Positions 13,101-23,399 of a stretch of 64,000 nucleotides of DNA are shown here, one piece after another; within the stretch, counting starts at the first letter, position 1, and each line of letters starts with the position of its first letter. This stretch comes from Triatoma infestans (taxonomy: Eukaryota; Arthropoda; Insecta; Hemiptera; Reduviidae): positions 37,501 through 101,500 of the forward strand of contig JAAEAF010002585.1 of NCBI GenBank assembly GCA_011037195.1. Reading direction: 5' to 3'. The position numbers and the translations under genes are program-made. Under the pieces are notes generated by a model. It was not told the DNA's origin. It ran no database searches and saw only the letters and a list, made by a program, of their open reading frames with translations.

Positions 13101-15946
13101 AATAGTACCACCACCCAGCCTAGATTGAGAATTTCGTCTTCATCCTTAGTTGTTACAGCGTCGGCTCCTTTTAGGTGAGCTATTATCAAAAATACTATTT
13201 GGATTAATGAATAAAAATTCCCTTCGTCAGGTTCACATTATGTAGATCCAAATTGTCTAAATTTAATTTTGATAATTTATTTTACCAAATAAAAATCGCA
13301 ACCGTGGTCGGTATGCCATATAATTTGAAAGGTAAGTAAGGTAAGCCTATTTTTTCAGGCGGACTTAACTTCCAACTACCAATTTAATTTAAAAAGTAAT
13401 ATTAGGATTATTACATAGAAATTAATTAAAATTAGGAATCTCTATTAAGTAGAAATTAAAATATAAATTTCATAAAGAGTAAACTTTTTAAAAAAATCCA
13501 TTCAATGAATGTAAATTAGAACAATTCTACTCAGTTCCTGTAGAAACTCTTCATGTAAATACGATTAACCTTCAGGTTTATACTATCATGTATATATTAT
13601 TTTTTTTGCAAATCTTCTTATAAAAGTATTAATTATTTAAAATTATTCTTTTATAATTAATTTTACTTTAAACAATTAGTTTCTTTGATTCGACAGTTAA
13701 TACCATTTTCGCCTTAACGCACGTTTTATGAACGTATCATAGAACATATACTTTTCATTCGTATAATCTGGCAGTCACAGAAAATTCTATTGTATTTCTT
13801 AAATAATGGCATATATAGCCTTGTTCAGTCATTTCAGCAAAATTTACACCAATCTCTTAAGATACAGATACATGTATGGCTTATCCTGTTAAGAACTAAA
13901 CTTCCGATGTACGATTAATCCTAACTTCCGATGCCTCCTTTAATAAATTTTTTTTTTTCGATATCGACTTATTTTTTCCTTTTATTCGACTAACAGATTT
14001 TCGTTGCAGTATTTCTTTTGATATAAACTTGTTTACCAGCTTATGATTTTTATTTATTTATATATATATAGGCTGAAGCCTATCACTTAAAAAATATTAT
14101 AAATATCTAAGCCATCAACAAACTATTTATAAACTAATAAGCTACTTACATACATATAAACTCTATACACTAATAACAAAATTATTATTGTCATATATAA
14201 TAAACATTTTATAATACATTTTAACATATATCACATTTGAAAAATTATAATATTACTAAACAGATACTATCTATAAACTGAAAATGGTTTGAAAAGTAAA
14301 ATAAATATAAAATAGATATGAAATTTTAATATAGAAAAGTTATTAAGAAAGTTAAAAGTCTCATTTTAAAAATATAATATTTACTCACATATATAACAGT
14401 CAAAAAATCATTTTTGAGTGATTATTGTAAAACTCTGAAAAACTAGACAAATTTAATTAATAATAATTTTCAGAGTTGTTTTAGTATTTTTCTGACTGAA
14501 CTGCAGTTCATGGCGAAAATATCAATTCTACTGCTCTGCTGGGAGCTGGTTACAATTATTCATAATTCTATTTATGTTAGAATATTGTTGATAATTTTAT
14601 CTTTGGTGACTTATTTCAAAGGGAAGGATATTACGAGTATTATAGGAAGGGACATTGATATATTAATTAGGGATAGGATATCAATACAGTCTATTTCATT
14701 ATTTATTATTTTGGAAAGGAAAAGGATATCGAAATGTTGTCTTCTATTAGAAAGAGTGTTAAAGTTGAGGAAACTGAGGAAATTCTCATAGTTTATATCT
14801 TTGTATTGCAGTCCTATTTTGTATGCAACCATTCTGAGAAATTTGTTTTGAATTTTTTCAATGGAGCCAGAAAGGAGTTTGTAACATGGTGACCAGATCA
14901 CTGATGCGTGTTCTAATTGAGATCTTACTAAGGAGCAGTAAAGATTACGCACGGAAGAGATTTTTTTAAAATATTTTGTGTGTCCGCTCAAAAAACCGAG
15001 TGTCTTTAGAGATTTGTGACGTAGAGTGAAAAGTCAAAATTTACACCGAGATCTTTAAAATTTTCCAGAATTAAAGGTTATCTTAAAGTAGATATTGTAT
15101 AAGCACAAGGCAAAATTGAGATTTTTATAAAAATGATAGAAACGGTTTTAATCTACAATAAATCGGTATTGTTGAACGCATATTGGACATATGGGTCGCC
15201 TAACCGTGGTAGTTTTGTCTTAGGGTAGTATCTTACTTCGATCGATAGTGCTGTTCCAAGAAATTCCTTTCGTAATTCTGCATTTAATTGGTTTTTATTT
15301 AGTTGAAGTCTTAATTAAAACAAAAATAATTCACCATCACATTATGATGAAAGTGCAATTAAGAACTTAACGCCAGCCTGTAGATTAGATTTAACAAGTC
15401 AATCACGCCAACTGAAACGTGTATATATATATATATATATTAGATTTTAATCCCTAATCAACGTAGCTCATTTTTATGATCAAATATCGTAAAGGAGAAA
15501 ATGCTTTAACATGAAAGGAATGAATGTACTAGTTTCTCTATTCGGGGTAAATTTATATACTTTACAGATATTCTTTGCCAGCAATATAGTAAGTTAGTAA
15601 CAAAAAATAATGTTAGTAACAGTAATTTAAAGTAATTTAAAAAAAAAATTAATATTAACTAAAAACCAAATCATATAATTAAACAAAATGAAAATATCTC
15701 CTTCATAAAAATCCCAATTTATAAAAGAATCTGTGGCATTTGGTCAAAGTATGTCAAAGACAATTTGTTTTTAAGCGCAAAAAAGTTCATTTTATTAATT
15801 AAATAATTGTAACAAAAATTTTGGAATTTACTTATTATTATTTAAATTATTATAATTTAATTATAATAGAATCATTTTTATTTGTTGACAGGTACTCATT
15901 TATGAGGTTGAATAGATCACAACAACCTAATGAAGTTTCAGTGTAG
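4000..15946 (+). CDS. IL-1R-type Ig-TIR receptor, 5' end unresolved
   Basis: Single-pass receptor expected to signal through its cytoplasmic TIR domain. Readable exons: 4000-4127, 11406-11561, 11851-12006, 12716-12882, 12972-13174 and a tentative last exon 15892-15946; phases agree throughout. Exon 1 is the end of an Ig domain (WSDFGTYICTISN, the D-x-G-x-Y-x-C signature). Exon 2 is a hydrophobic transmembrane segment (GGFIVMFVIIIVYHLV) followed by a basic stop-transfer stretch. Exons 3-5 form the TIR: SLVLIYGDEDQEFVDNKFLP matches the first strand and helix, GKITEDLRKLCLKTEKIVIL resembles IL1RAPL/SIGIRR TIRs, and HPFWASK is the box-3 FW. The BB loop reads ITKQG, so the usual proline is missing. 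The tail is serine/threonine-rich. The first half of the Ig domain and the start codon are not found; either exons were missed or the gene is damaged at its 5' end. The 7.3-kb first intron is full of repeats. Family assignment is by motif recognition, not a search. Confidence 0.75.
4138..4172. repeat. (CT)n-(TA)n compound microsatellite
   Basis: A CT run passes directly into a TA run, just inside the donor side of the first receptor intron. Confidence 0.85.
4568..4591. repeat. (TA)n microsatellite
   Basis: Uninterrupted TA run. The surrounding 4200-4860 is intron sequence with no other recognised feature. Further TA runs lie at 7447-7472 and 15421-15440. Confidence 0.85.
4868..6048 (+). repeat. 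Hairpin-ended monomer repeat, fullest plus-strand copy
   Basis: Best example of the family. The left end reads TCTGATGTGAAAC...CACACAACTTTTTCTTAC. The interior repeats a unit of roughly 0.3 kb containing, in order, a GCACTTCCGGT block (near 5005, 5484 and 5784), a CTAATTAAT block, a CTTTAGAG-AAAACATAACCCC block and an AAAAGTTGTAGCTCTTT block. The right end carries a perfect 10-bp stem (6012-6021 with 6027-6036, 5-nt loop) and then AGTAAAAATGG. No coding capacity. Subterminal inverted words, internal tandem units and a terminal palindrome resemble the non-autonomous Helentron-associated (HINE) architecture; that assignment is inference. Confidence 0.7.
6090..6440 (+). repeat. Second, truncated copy of the monomer repeat
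   Basis: Directly follows the copy at 4868-6048 and repeats its right-hand blocks: an AAGAAAATCATTGGAGCCG block, a GCGCACTTCCGATTGATGG block, a GGGGACCTCAAAAC block and a TTCCGGTTAAAACTC block. It lacks the left end and the terminal hairpin. Confidence 0.6.
6545..7440 (-). mobile_element. R2-type LINE 3' end, degenerate
   Basis: C-terminal end of a site-specific-type non-LTR reverse transcriptase with a restriction-like endonuclease. Reading the minus strand from about 7320 there is a CCHC knuckle (CRRCGRENETPAHVLGNC plus a downstream RRH), then in a neighbouring frame the endonuclease core (SPRYADILAF and ILDPTIRYE, where the second Asp and the Glu sit), then the conserved GSRGTIPN motif near the end. 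The parts fall in different frames, so at least two frameshifts are present and the copy is dead. Upstream coding sequence is lost near 7440. The stretch 6545-6760 is probably 3' UTR. It lies in the first intron of the receptor gene in antisense orientation. Confidence 0.7.
7551..7604 (-). repeat. Isolated end of the monomer repeat
   Basis: Contains GTGTTTCATACCAGATTTTT, the outer-end motif of the family in reverse orientation, preceded by GAGAGAAATTCGTG. No internal monomers follow. Confidence 0.5.
7954..7980. repeat. (TAGG)n microsatellite
   Basis: Five or six TAGG/TAGGG units. The flanking sequence 7610-8430 is otherwise unassigned intron. Confidence 0.8.
8440..9060 (-). repeat. Monomer repeat, minus-strand copy
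   Basis: Reads on the minus strand with the family's right-end word (AGAGAAAATAAAATTGAA, here at 8475-8497), the GGGGACCTC-like block near 8570-8600, then a monomer with the GCACTTCC-equivalent near 8740. The outer end is missing. Confidence 0.6.
9140..10150 (-). repeat. Monomer repeat, minus-strand copy with three monomers
   Basis: Runs from the right-end word (9150-9165) to the conserved outer end GAGTGTTTCACACCAGATTT near 10127-10146. The GAAGTGC-type block recurs near 9404, 9705 and 9989, giving monomer spacings of about 285-300 bp. Non-coding; the open frames here are chance. Confidence 0.7.
10160..11400. other. Unassigned intron sequence with a CpG-containing patch
   Basis: No repeat family or exon recognised. 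From about 10870 to 11290 the sequence is less AT-rich and contains several CpG-bearing words (GTCGCGCATGC, GGCCCGGCGC, ATCGCGCGC). This is unusual here and may mark an older inserted element or a regulatory region inside the first receptor intron. Confidence 0.3.
12598..12682. repeat. Perfect 22-bp inverted repeat (long hairpin)
   Basis: Arms 12598-12619 and 12661-12682 are exactly complementary over 22 bp (CAAAATGTTGGTTGGCTGGG plus GC). The stem continues inward with one mismatch then six more pairs (TTTCC with GGAAA-type pairing), leaving a loop of about 20 nt. It ends 33 bp before a TIR-encoding exon (12716). The size and shape fit a microRNA-type precursor or a small foldback element; neither is shown. 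Confidence 0.9.
13175..14505. other. Receptor intron, nothing recognised
   Basis: AT-rich intron with a short TA run near 14060-14070. An in-frame alternative stop exists after a good acceptor at about 13364 (reads two codons then TAA), so alternative 3' ends are possible. Confidence 0.35.
14510..15085 (-). mobile_element. Jockey/CR1-like reverse transcriptase C-terminal fossil
   Basis: The minus-strand frame 14611-14991 reads NLYCSLVRSQLEHASVIWSP followed by a KIQNKFLRMVAYK-type segment, the region just after the catalytic core of Jockey- and CR1-clade RTs. Upstream, in a broken frame, ILKDLGVNFD and TLRHKSLK-like pieces continue the same domain. Neither the YADD active site nor the 3' UTR is present. 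It lies in the last intron of the receptor gene. Confidence 0.7.
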
Positions 15947-16984
15947 AGAGTGCTTAACGAATTGAAGAACTTAGTTTTATCTTAAGGGACATTCAAAGAG
16001 GGCATTCATATTTGAAAAAAATGTATATAAAAATATAGGGAATTAGGTAACAATCAAACGAAAGAAAAAAAGATTATAGGTTATGTATTTAGATGGCAAG
16101 AGAAAGTTGTTTTCTAACTTAAATAACTCTAAAAATAAGGAAGTACTTTTGAATATTTTCATTTTTTGTATCTTACCTACAATCTGTACTTTCTATTATG
16201 ATTCTTTGGTTGAATCAATATAATAACATTGATAATTTTTTTTTTGGTAAAAAAAACTTGAGGTAAAAATAGATATGAGTTAAGAACAAAAATTTCTTTC
16301 CTTAGTCATTGTTGTTGTGTGGGCAGTTATCATTATTTTTTGGCTATATGAATGGTTCTCTTTATTGCAGAGATAATGACTAAATATGAACTTTTATCAC
16401 TAAATACATCTGGATCTCTCAGTTTTTTTTGTCTTTTGATCTTAGATGAAATCCATAATTTAGGATTTCTACAACGCGCGTCTCTACCACTGAAAAATAC
16501 AAGCACTCATTTTCGTTGTTATTTAAATAGATATTTTTATGTTTAACGGCTATTTTCTTCCGTGCAGGTTTTTTTAATGAATTCTAGGTAATTGCCACTT
16601 ATTTCCAACAATCATGATAACATTTTTAGCGCAAGAGACTGTCCTAATTGATTTATATTGCCGAATTATAAAAATTTTGATTTTCATACTCCATTGTACC
16701 ACACTTTCTATCTCAGCCTCTGTGAAATGTCTCTCTGATAGAAATGTTCAGTAATAATTTGTGAAATATTTAATTTTTCTGCGAGTTATTTCAAAATTAG
16801 ACACATGTAGGCGCTAAAAAAAATAAATCCTACAGGGCTTTAGGGTTCTACCGTAGCAAGAAGTTTGGAGAATCCTGCGCAGTGTACAATCCTCTAAATA
16901 CTAGGATAATTAATTAAAACTATAATCCTTTTTAAATTTCTAAAGTAAATACTCAAAAATCTATTTGCTAACATAAATATCTAA
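15947..16984. other. Intergenic sequence, nothing recognised
   Basis: AT-rich. The 64-codon open frame at 16352-16546 shows no recognisable motif and is treated as chance. Confidence 0.35.
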
Positions 16985-18268
16985 TATGGGTCCATAATTC
17001 ATCCTGGTGGCGACTACAACTCGAAACATCCGCGGTGGGGATGTCGTGTGGCAAATCCAAGTGGACGTATTCTCCTTGATGCTCTATATCCTACTTCTTA
17101 TTGCTTCCTGTCTCCTCTACAACCCACTTACTAGCCAACATCTCAGTCCAAATTACCTGACATACTAGATTTCATCAAATTACCTCACAAACTACTTCTG
17201 ATATTCACAGCCAATGATCTCCCCTCTAACCACATTTCAGTCCTCCTCGTCCTCGACACACTACCCACAACCACAAACCACAGACCTACAATGACGCCTG
17301 GACCTATTAATTGGAGATTGTTTCAATAACATTTAGATGAAAAAATAGATTTGAATATTTCTTTAAAGACTAGAAAAGAGATTGACGACGCTGTCCATTA
17401 CTTAACTTACTCAATACAAACTTTTGCTTGGAACTCAACACGAATCATTAAGAAAAATACCACACATTACACGGACAATTTACCACTATATATCAGAAAG
17501 TTAATAACTAAGAAACGTCGAGCTAGATCAATTTGGCACCATACTCGGTTTCCATCAGACAAAAGAATATATATAAACACACCATCACCACTCCATAAAA
17601 ATAGTGGAATGTGGGCCATAACTGAAAATGAAAAAGCAGACTTGTTTGCCCAATACCTAACACAGTCTTCGAAGCCCATCCTGACACATCTGATCCTGAT
17701 TTTACTCATTAAATACAGTCAGACTTAGATATCACTCTCCAGCTCTCTCCTCCTCCCAAGGCGTTTACCCCTTCCGAAGTTCCTCACATCATAAAACACC
17801 TACCATCCAAAAGAAACGCCAGGCTTTGACTTAATTACATCCAACATCCTGTCCCATCTCCCAAAGAAAGCAATAGTACTTCTTACAACAATATACAATT
17901 CAGTTCTCCGAACCACTTACTTTCCACTAGAATGGAAATTCTCTATAATAAAAATGATATCCAAACCCTCCAAACCTCATCATCTTCTAATTTCACACCC
18001 ATCTCGCACAACACACAATCCATTAATTCACCAACTTTCATCAGCCAGATAATCCTCCTCCTTCATTCCAGATAACCCTCCTCCATGACTGAGGCGAGGC
18101 GGCAGTGGCCGCGTATCTCTTATAAGTGCGCAGCGAAATAGTGTGGAGGATCATTGTCACTGGATGATTTCTCCATTCCCCGTTATTGTGAGTCATCTCA
18201 TTTACTTGTTGCTGGTTTCGCAAGCGTACCAGCAGCTGTAAATTTTCAAATAAATGAAAAAAAAAAAA
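16985..18268 (+). mobile_element. Jockey-clade LINE, decayed endonuclease-RT piece
   Basis: Begins inside an AP-endonuclease domain: GGDYNSKHPRWG followed by NPSGRILLD is the conserved GDFNAKH-type motif. Next come a pre-RT segment (frame 17351-17728, with an ARSIWHHTRFPSDK stretch) and an RT N-terminal SEVPHIIKHLPSKRNA block in other frames, so several frameshifts and stops are present. The RT active site is not found. From 18050 sequence resembling a 3' UTR leads to an AATAAA (18249) and an A12 tract ending at 18268, consistent with retrotransposition and large internal loss, although the last 200 bp could be a separate insertion. Confidence 0.65.
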
Positions 18269-18271
18269 TCT

Positions 18272-19508
18272 AATAATTGAAGTGATTTGTATCTTATTAC
18301 ATTGTCACCCCTGTTGATAGCGATAAAAATTTTACATATTTGAAAAATTCTACTTTGAATGTCCCTTTTACTAAAAAAAAACAAAAACAAAAAACAATAT
18401 TCTCTAGAAATAAAGTTTCCTCTTAAAAAAAAGGATTTAAATCTTAGTAAATATAAGACTTATTTTTATAAATTAATATAAGAGCAAAAGATAATATTTC
18501 TGATAGGTCCAATTTTTTCCAATTATTCTAATAAGGTAATTTATTTTTTATGTTAATAATATTTATGATGTGATTTGTATTTTATACCAATTTGTAAGTG
18601 AAATGCTAAAAATAAAAAATATTAAAGAATACACAAAAACCTTATAACTACCATACATGTATTATTGTTATAATTCTTATGTAAATTATCTTATTAAAGG
18701 AAAAAAATAGGAAGTGTGGTATGTGTTTTGTGTGTGAATGATTGAATGAGTGTTTTATACCCAAGCTCAAGTTTTGGTTTTTCCTTAATTATATATTTTC
18801 ATTTTACTTTTATACTATATAATTAAAAGTGTTAAAAATAAAAGTGGTTTTTTTTATATACTTAAGATATTACTAAGTGAGTGACAAAAATGTATATAGA
18901 GTGTAAATTATTTCACTTTACAACTTTTTCAATTTCTATAATTAAATAAAAAAGTATCCTCGTGCAAATTTATTATTTTGTAACAAGTTCTTTTTTTTCA
19001 CGATGAGGGAATTTTTTTTTTTTAATATTAAATTAAAAAAATGAAAAAAACAACCAAAAAACTATTTAGGCAAAACAAAATTTAATATTTGATATAAATT
19101 TAATATTTATTGTGATAAATTTAAGAGTATTTTATGTTTAAAAAAAAAAAAATAATAATAATAATAAATCAGTATTTTAGAGAGACCTGATAAAAATATT
19201 CTTTTATTTTGCTACCTTAAGGATATATTTGGTGATAACATTAGGTAAACAAAAACAGGATCGATCTCTTAAGTAAAAATGTACGACTTTTCTTAAACTG
19301 TTAATTCTATTATTATATTATACTGCCTCCTTAAATGAAGTTAACAGGGTTTTTATCTTTCTTCTTGTTAAAAATTAGTATTCAATGAAATAGTAAAATA
19401 AATAAATAAATAAATAGTAAGTAGTTTCTTTTGCTAAATATATATTTTGTGGTAATTACATGTAAAATTTTTGTTTGTATAATTGATAAATAAATGTAAT
19501 TTGAAAAA
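18272..19508. other. Very AT-rich intergenic sequence
   Basis: Only short homopolymer runs and simple repeats, including a TAAA run at 19396-19416. No gene or element recognised. Confidence 0.4.
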
Positions 19509-20155
19509 TCTGGTGTCTAACGCTCACACGACTTGCTTTTATTGTGTTTTTAATTGACAATTTTTTGTTTCGTTTTTTTTTTTTAAAACCTGCAATGTTT
19601 ACTCAACGTTTTAGAAGGTCATGCATTAATTTTTAAGGATGGTATTATAATTATCAGTTTAAATGTTAGCCAAACTCACAGACACACCCCAGAACATTCC
19701 TAGATTAAGAAAATCGTTAGAGCAAATTTCGAAAAATTTTCAAAAAAAAACCTACACTGTAAATTCGCACTTTAACAGATTTTCGAATTTGGTATTCTTC
19801 TACTTTTAATTTTACTATAATATTATATAAGTAGATGAGCGATGCTTGTACTGAAGTTACAGTTTAGAAAAAAACAGCTTAATTTGCTCTTTCCTAGAAT
19901 TTCCACAAAAAATCTATTTGCCTGGAAAAAGCGAAATAAAAGTGATAAGCAATTGTGTATAGATAGCAAAACAAGTTTAAAGAAAATCTTTGGTCCCATT
20001 TTTGAAAATCATCCAGTAATATCACATTATAGTTGTTGGATTGTGACCGAAACCCTTATTTTGAGCTTCTGCAAAAAATATATTTCGGGTAAAACTCAAC
20101 TTCAAAAATTGGATCGATTGCAATAGTCCCTTTTACAATAGTTACAGAAAGTAAA
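19509..20155 (+). repeat. Monomer repeat, plus-strand copy
   Basis: Left end reads AAATCTGGTGTCTAACGCTCACACG and the right end reads GTTACAGAAAGTAAATAGG, both diverged versions of the family termini. Internal blocks include AAGAAAATCGTTAGAGC and TTCGGGTAAAACTC. Confidence 0.6.
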
Positions 20156-20512
20156 TAGGATTTATGCATTTAGCTTATAAGTATTCATGAACCTTTCATT
20201 GCACCAAATCTTAACATTCATTATGTGGAGTAGAAAATAGAGTTCCCCTCTTCTATTTAGCACAATGATTCTCGTTCAATAGTTAATTTCGCAGATTCTT
20301 TCGGAGAGCCAGTTGAAAAATAATCAGAATTTGCGATAAATATGATCATGAACAAAAGAAAACACTATAATGCCAATTTTTAGGATTGCTTTATTATATC
20401 CAGTTACCAATTAGCGGCAAACATGAGTAAAATAATATTACTTTTTCCAAACACGATACAATATTATCTACATGTTTATTTTTTGTGATTTATTTGGAAT
20501 TTGCATCTGCAG

Positions 20513-20585
20513 GAACAAGGCATTTGCAACAAGTAAGTAGTAGTAATACTGCAGAAGGAAATATGCCGAGAGATGTTATACAGCG
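20513..20585 (+). other. Exon-like island, gene unknown
   Basis: A strong acceptor (TTTGCATCTGCAG) and a consensus donor (GTGAGT) bracket 73 bp that stay open in one frame (TRHLQQVSSSNTAEGNMPRD and four more residues). Its phase does not match the receptor exon ending at 13174 directly, so joining it would need another exon. It may be a further receptor exon, a transposon exon, or chance. Confidence 0.3.
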
Positions 20586-20757
20586 GTGAGTCTACAATTG
20601 AATTCATGAATAACGTTTGCCTATATGGAGTAAAATAATGTTATGCTAAATTTAAGCGGAAACACATTGAGAAAATTCATCAAACTACCAAGAAAAGAAA
20701 TTTAGTTTTTGGTCATTAGTTTTAAAAATAAAATAACTGGTTATGATGTTCTACATT

Positions 20758-22206
20758 GTGATTTTCTCGAAATTGGCTGCAACGATTTTCATTAAACGTT
20801 GATTACTATCTACACATAAATTCTTAACATTTTATTTGCCACATTTTTCTGGAGGAACAATAGCAATATGCTTTTCTCTAAAGTATCACTAAAATTACTG
20901 ATAAGCAATATGCTTTTCCCTGAAGTGCCACTAAAATAACTGGTGACTGATGAAGTCCCGAAAATAAAACTTTTGAGACAAACAAATAATGTAAAAAATA
21001 AGATTCAAATAAAGGTTGTACAAGAAAAAAATTATGTTCCTAATCAAAATGATGCTCTGTTGACAAAGTCTGCATTTTCCCTCATAGTCTAGATTTGACA
21101 TCCCTAAATTTATTTAGTCTACTGCCGCGATTTAGGAAAAAGAAATCTGGTATAAAACGATCACCCTTCATTCCTTTATTGTATAATTCATTTGCAAATA
21201 AACGGTTTGTGGACATGCATTGTAGTGAAATAAAGGAGGTGAGGATTATACTATTTACCTAAATAAGATTGCATTGTATGATAGCAAGCTCTCTATCAAT
21301 CCAGTAGCAATGCTTGTGACGGCAATTTGCAGGACAATTTGTCTCAGGATAGAACACCCTTCACAATTATTTGGAAGAATATTTTAAATCGGTATTAAAT
21401 ATAATAAATACATGTAACTTAATAGGAGAGAAAATAACTTAATTAATTATAGAGTCACAATTAGCCCCCTTTAACAAATAATTGAATAATTAATAAAAGA
21501 CATAAAAAAAGATAGAGCTAAGGAACAAATATAAAATTTTTGTTTTTTTCTAACTGCTTTAAGAATGTAATTGTTGTAGATGAAGTTTATACTAAAAAAT
21601 TATGACTAAAACAAAAAAAAAAATCAAAATTTCACATTTTAGTTGAAATAAAAAAAAAAAAATAGTTCCAACCAATAAATATAACGTTTCTGAATTCACC
21701 GCCAGGTAACAGCACTTACTTATACCAGAATTTATAGTAGTTCAAATAATTGCCGCTAGAAAGCATAAGCTTCTAGATATACAGAATTGTAGTTCCAAAA
21801 TTTGCCAACGCGATTGCAGCGCCATCCTATGATTTAAAAAAATTTTCAGTAGTTCGAATGGACTCCCAAAAATATCTTTGGAAGTAGCGACACCTAGTGA
21901 CAAACTATATAACCATAAATAAATTGATTTCTCAGTAGGTGTTGTTATCTGGTGGCCATGTTTATAACTACAAATATACTAATTTTAATTAGTTACTTTA
22001 TTAATTAGAAAACAAAAAAAATTTGGTGTGGAACACTCAACTTGTTTTTCTTACACCAATTTCCAAAATTGTAATCGACAAACTTTATAGTTACTATACC
22101 AAATTTAATAAAATTCGTCGGTTTTTATGGAGAAAATCACAAAAACTGAAAAAATTACTTAGATGTACATTATAATTGAAAAAAAGCGTACACTTCATTT
22201 TTAAAC
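20758..22206 (-). repeat. Composite repeat, left copy
   Basis: Inverted counterpart of 41398-43294. Block order: GATTTTCTCGAAATTGGC, a ~50-bp doublet with AAGCAATATGCTTTTC, a TGATGAAGTCCCG block, an AAATCTGGTATAAAACGATC block, a single copy of the unit with GCGATTGCAGCGCCATCC (near 21810), a GGTGTTGTTATCTGGTGGCC block, and an outer end GGTGTGGAACACTCAACTTG. Pieces of the monomer repeat family form its two ends. No ORF. Strand is given relative to the right copy, taken as plus. Confidence 0.75.
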
Positions 22207-22252
22207 TAGAAATAAATGAATATATTAATTATATAATATTTGTTGTGATGGT

Positions 22253-22490
22253 TGGTTCCGCAGAGCTGGAAAGCATCAGAGACATTTTCCGTGGTAGCCT
22301 GCTTCATTTTGTGGTCATCGACCGGTTTCGGGCGTTCGCCCATCTTCAGGATGCGTTTTTTAGACAGTGTGACAACACAGACTCGCACAGAGCAAAGTTA
22401 GTTTCACACTCCTGAAAAATGGACATCACTCTCCTGGAAAATGTCTCTGATGCTTTCCAGCACTGCGGAACCAACCACCACAACAAATAG
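22253..22490 (-). repeat. Hammerhead-like short repeat with inverted partial copy
   Basis: The minus strand from 22422 to 22253 carries the full repeat, including the core CCTGAAGATGGGCGAACGCC followed by CGAAACCGGTCGATGACCAC. At 22432-22490 the terminal part is repeated in the opposite orientation (AAAATGTCTCTGATGCTTTCC...CGGAACCAACCACCACAA), making a head-to-head pair. Confidence 0.7.
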
Positions 22491-22965
22491 TTACTATGTG
22501 TTTATGGTTATTAACTTAAAGTCTATTTCAAACACTATTCTCTTCATAGCATTCCGAACAGACTGCATGATTAGGCCTTCTTCTCTGAGGCCTTTCAAAG
22601 TATTGAATACTCCGAAAATGAAGCTAGGAACTTTTCTAAACAGGCACTACTTCCTCGGATATCGTATCTTTTTGGGGAGAGTTACTGCTACGTCAACTAA
22701 GGCTCCATGTAAGATTTCTTTCTTCATATATCTTAGCCACGTCTGGGAAAATTAATTGATCAATTAATTAAATAATTTATTAATAATCAATTTAAAATTT
22801 TAGACTAAAAAAATATTTTACATCTTAGATAACTTAAATTCTCCTATTTGGATAAGCTTTTATGGTTTAGCTTTCTCTTCTTCCTTGTAAGAGAAAAAGA
22901 CAATTCAAGATTTCTTAAAATTAAAAAAGTAAGAAAATTGTATTATATTTTATTCTATCAGAGAC

Positions 22966-23092
22966 ATTTTCCGTGGTAGCCTGCCTCACTTTGTGGTCAT
23001 CGACCGGTTTCGGGCGTTCGCCCATCTTCAGGATGCGTTTTTCAGACAGTGTGACAACACAGACTTGCACAGAGCAAACTTAGTTTTCACAC
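22966..23092 (-). repeat. Hammerhead-like short repeat, second copy
   Basis: Nearly identical to 22280-22422: same core and the same flanking blocks (CCGTGGTAGCCTGC, TTGCACAGAGCAAACTTAG). It lacks the terminal GCTCTGCGGAACC part. Confidence 0.75.
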
Positions 23093-23399
23093 ATATTTTA
23101 TTCTATAATTCCTGCAATTTTTTTTTCTTAAAGAGATCTTAAAAATAAAACACATAAAATTTGAAAAATAAATTAAAACTGTAGAAGGACTTTGAATGTT
23201 TGATAATTCTAATGATCAGACAGAAGTTCATTTTTCTGAGGGATCGTTAACCAAAAAAAAAGCATAGCGCGCCGAACTACATCACACCGCAAGGTGATGT
23301 GCAAACTATTACGAAGTGCAAATAAAAAAAAGAAGTTTTTATTATTTAAATATTTAATAGAATGTAATAAGAAGATTTGGGTGGGGTTTGTGTAGCAGT

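Noticed and set aside
13351..13375. In-frame short last exon of the receptor gene after the acceptor near 13364
   Set aside because: It reads only two codons before TAA. The acceptor at 15891 gives a longer in-phase tail, so this was kept only as an alternative.
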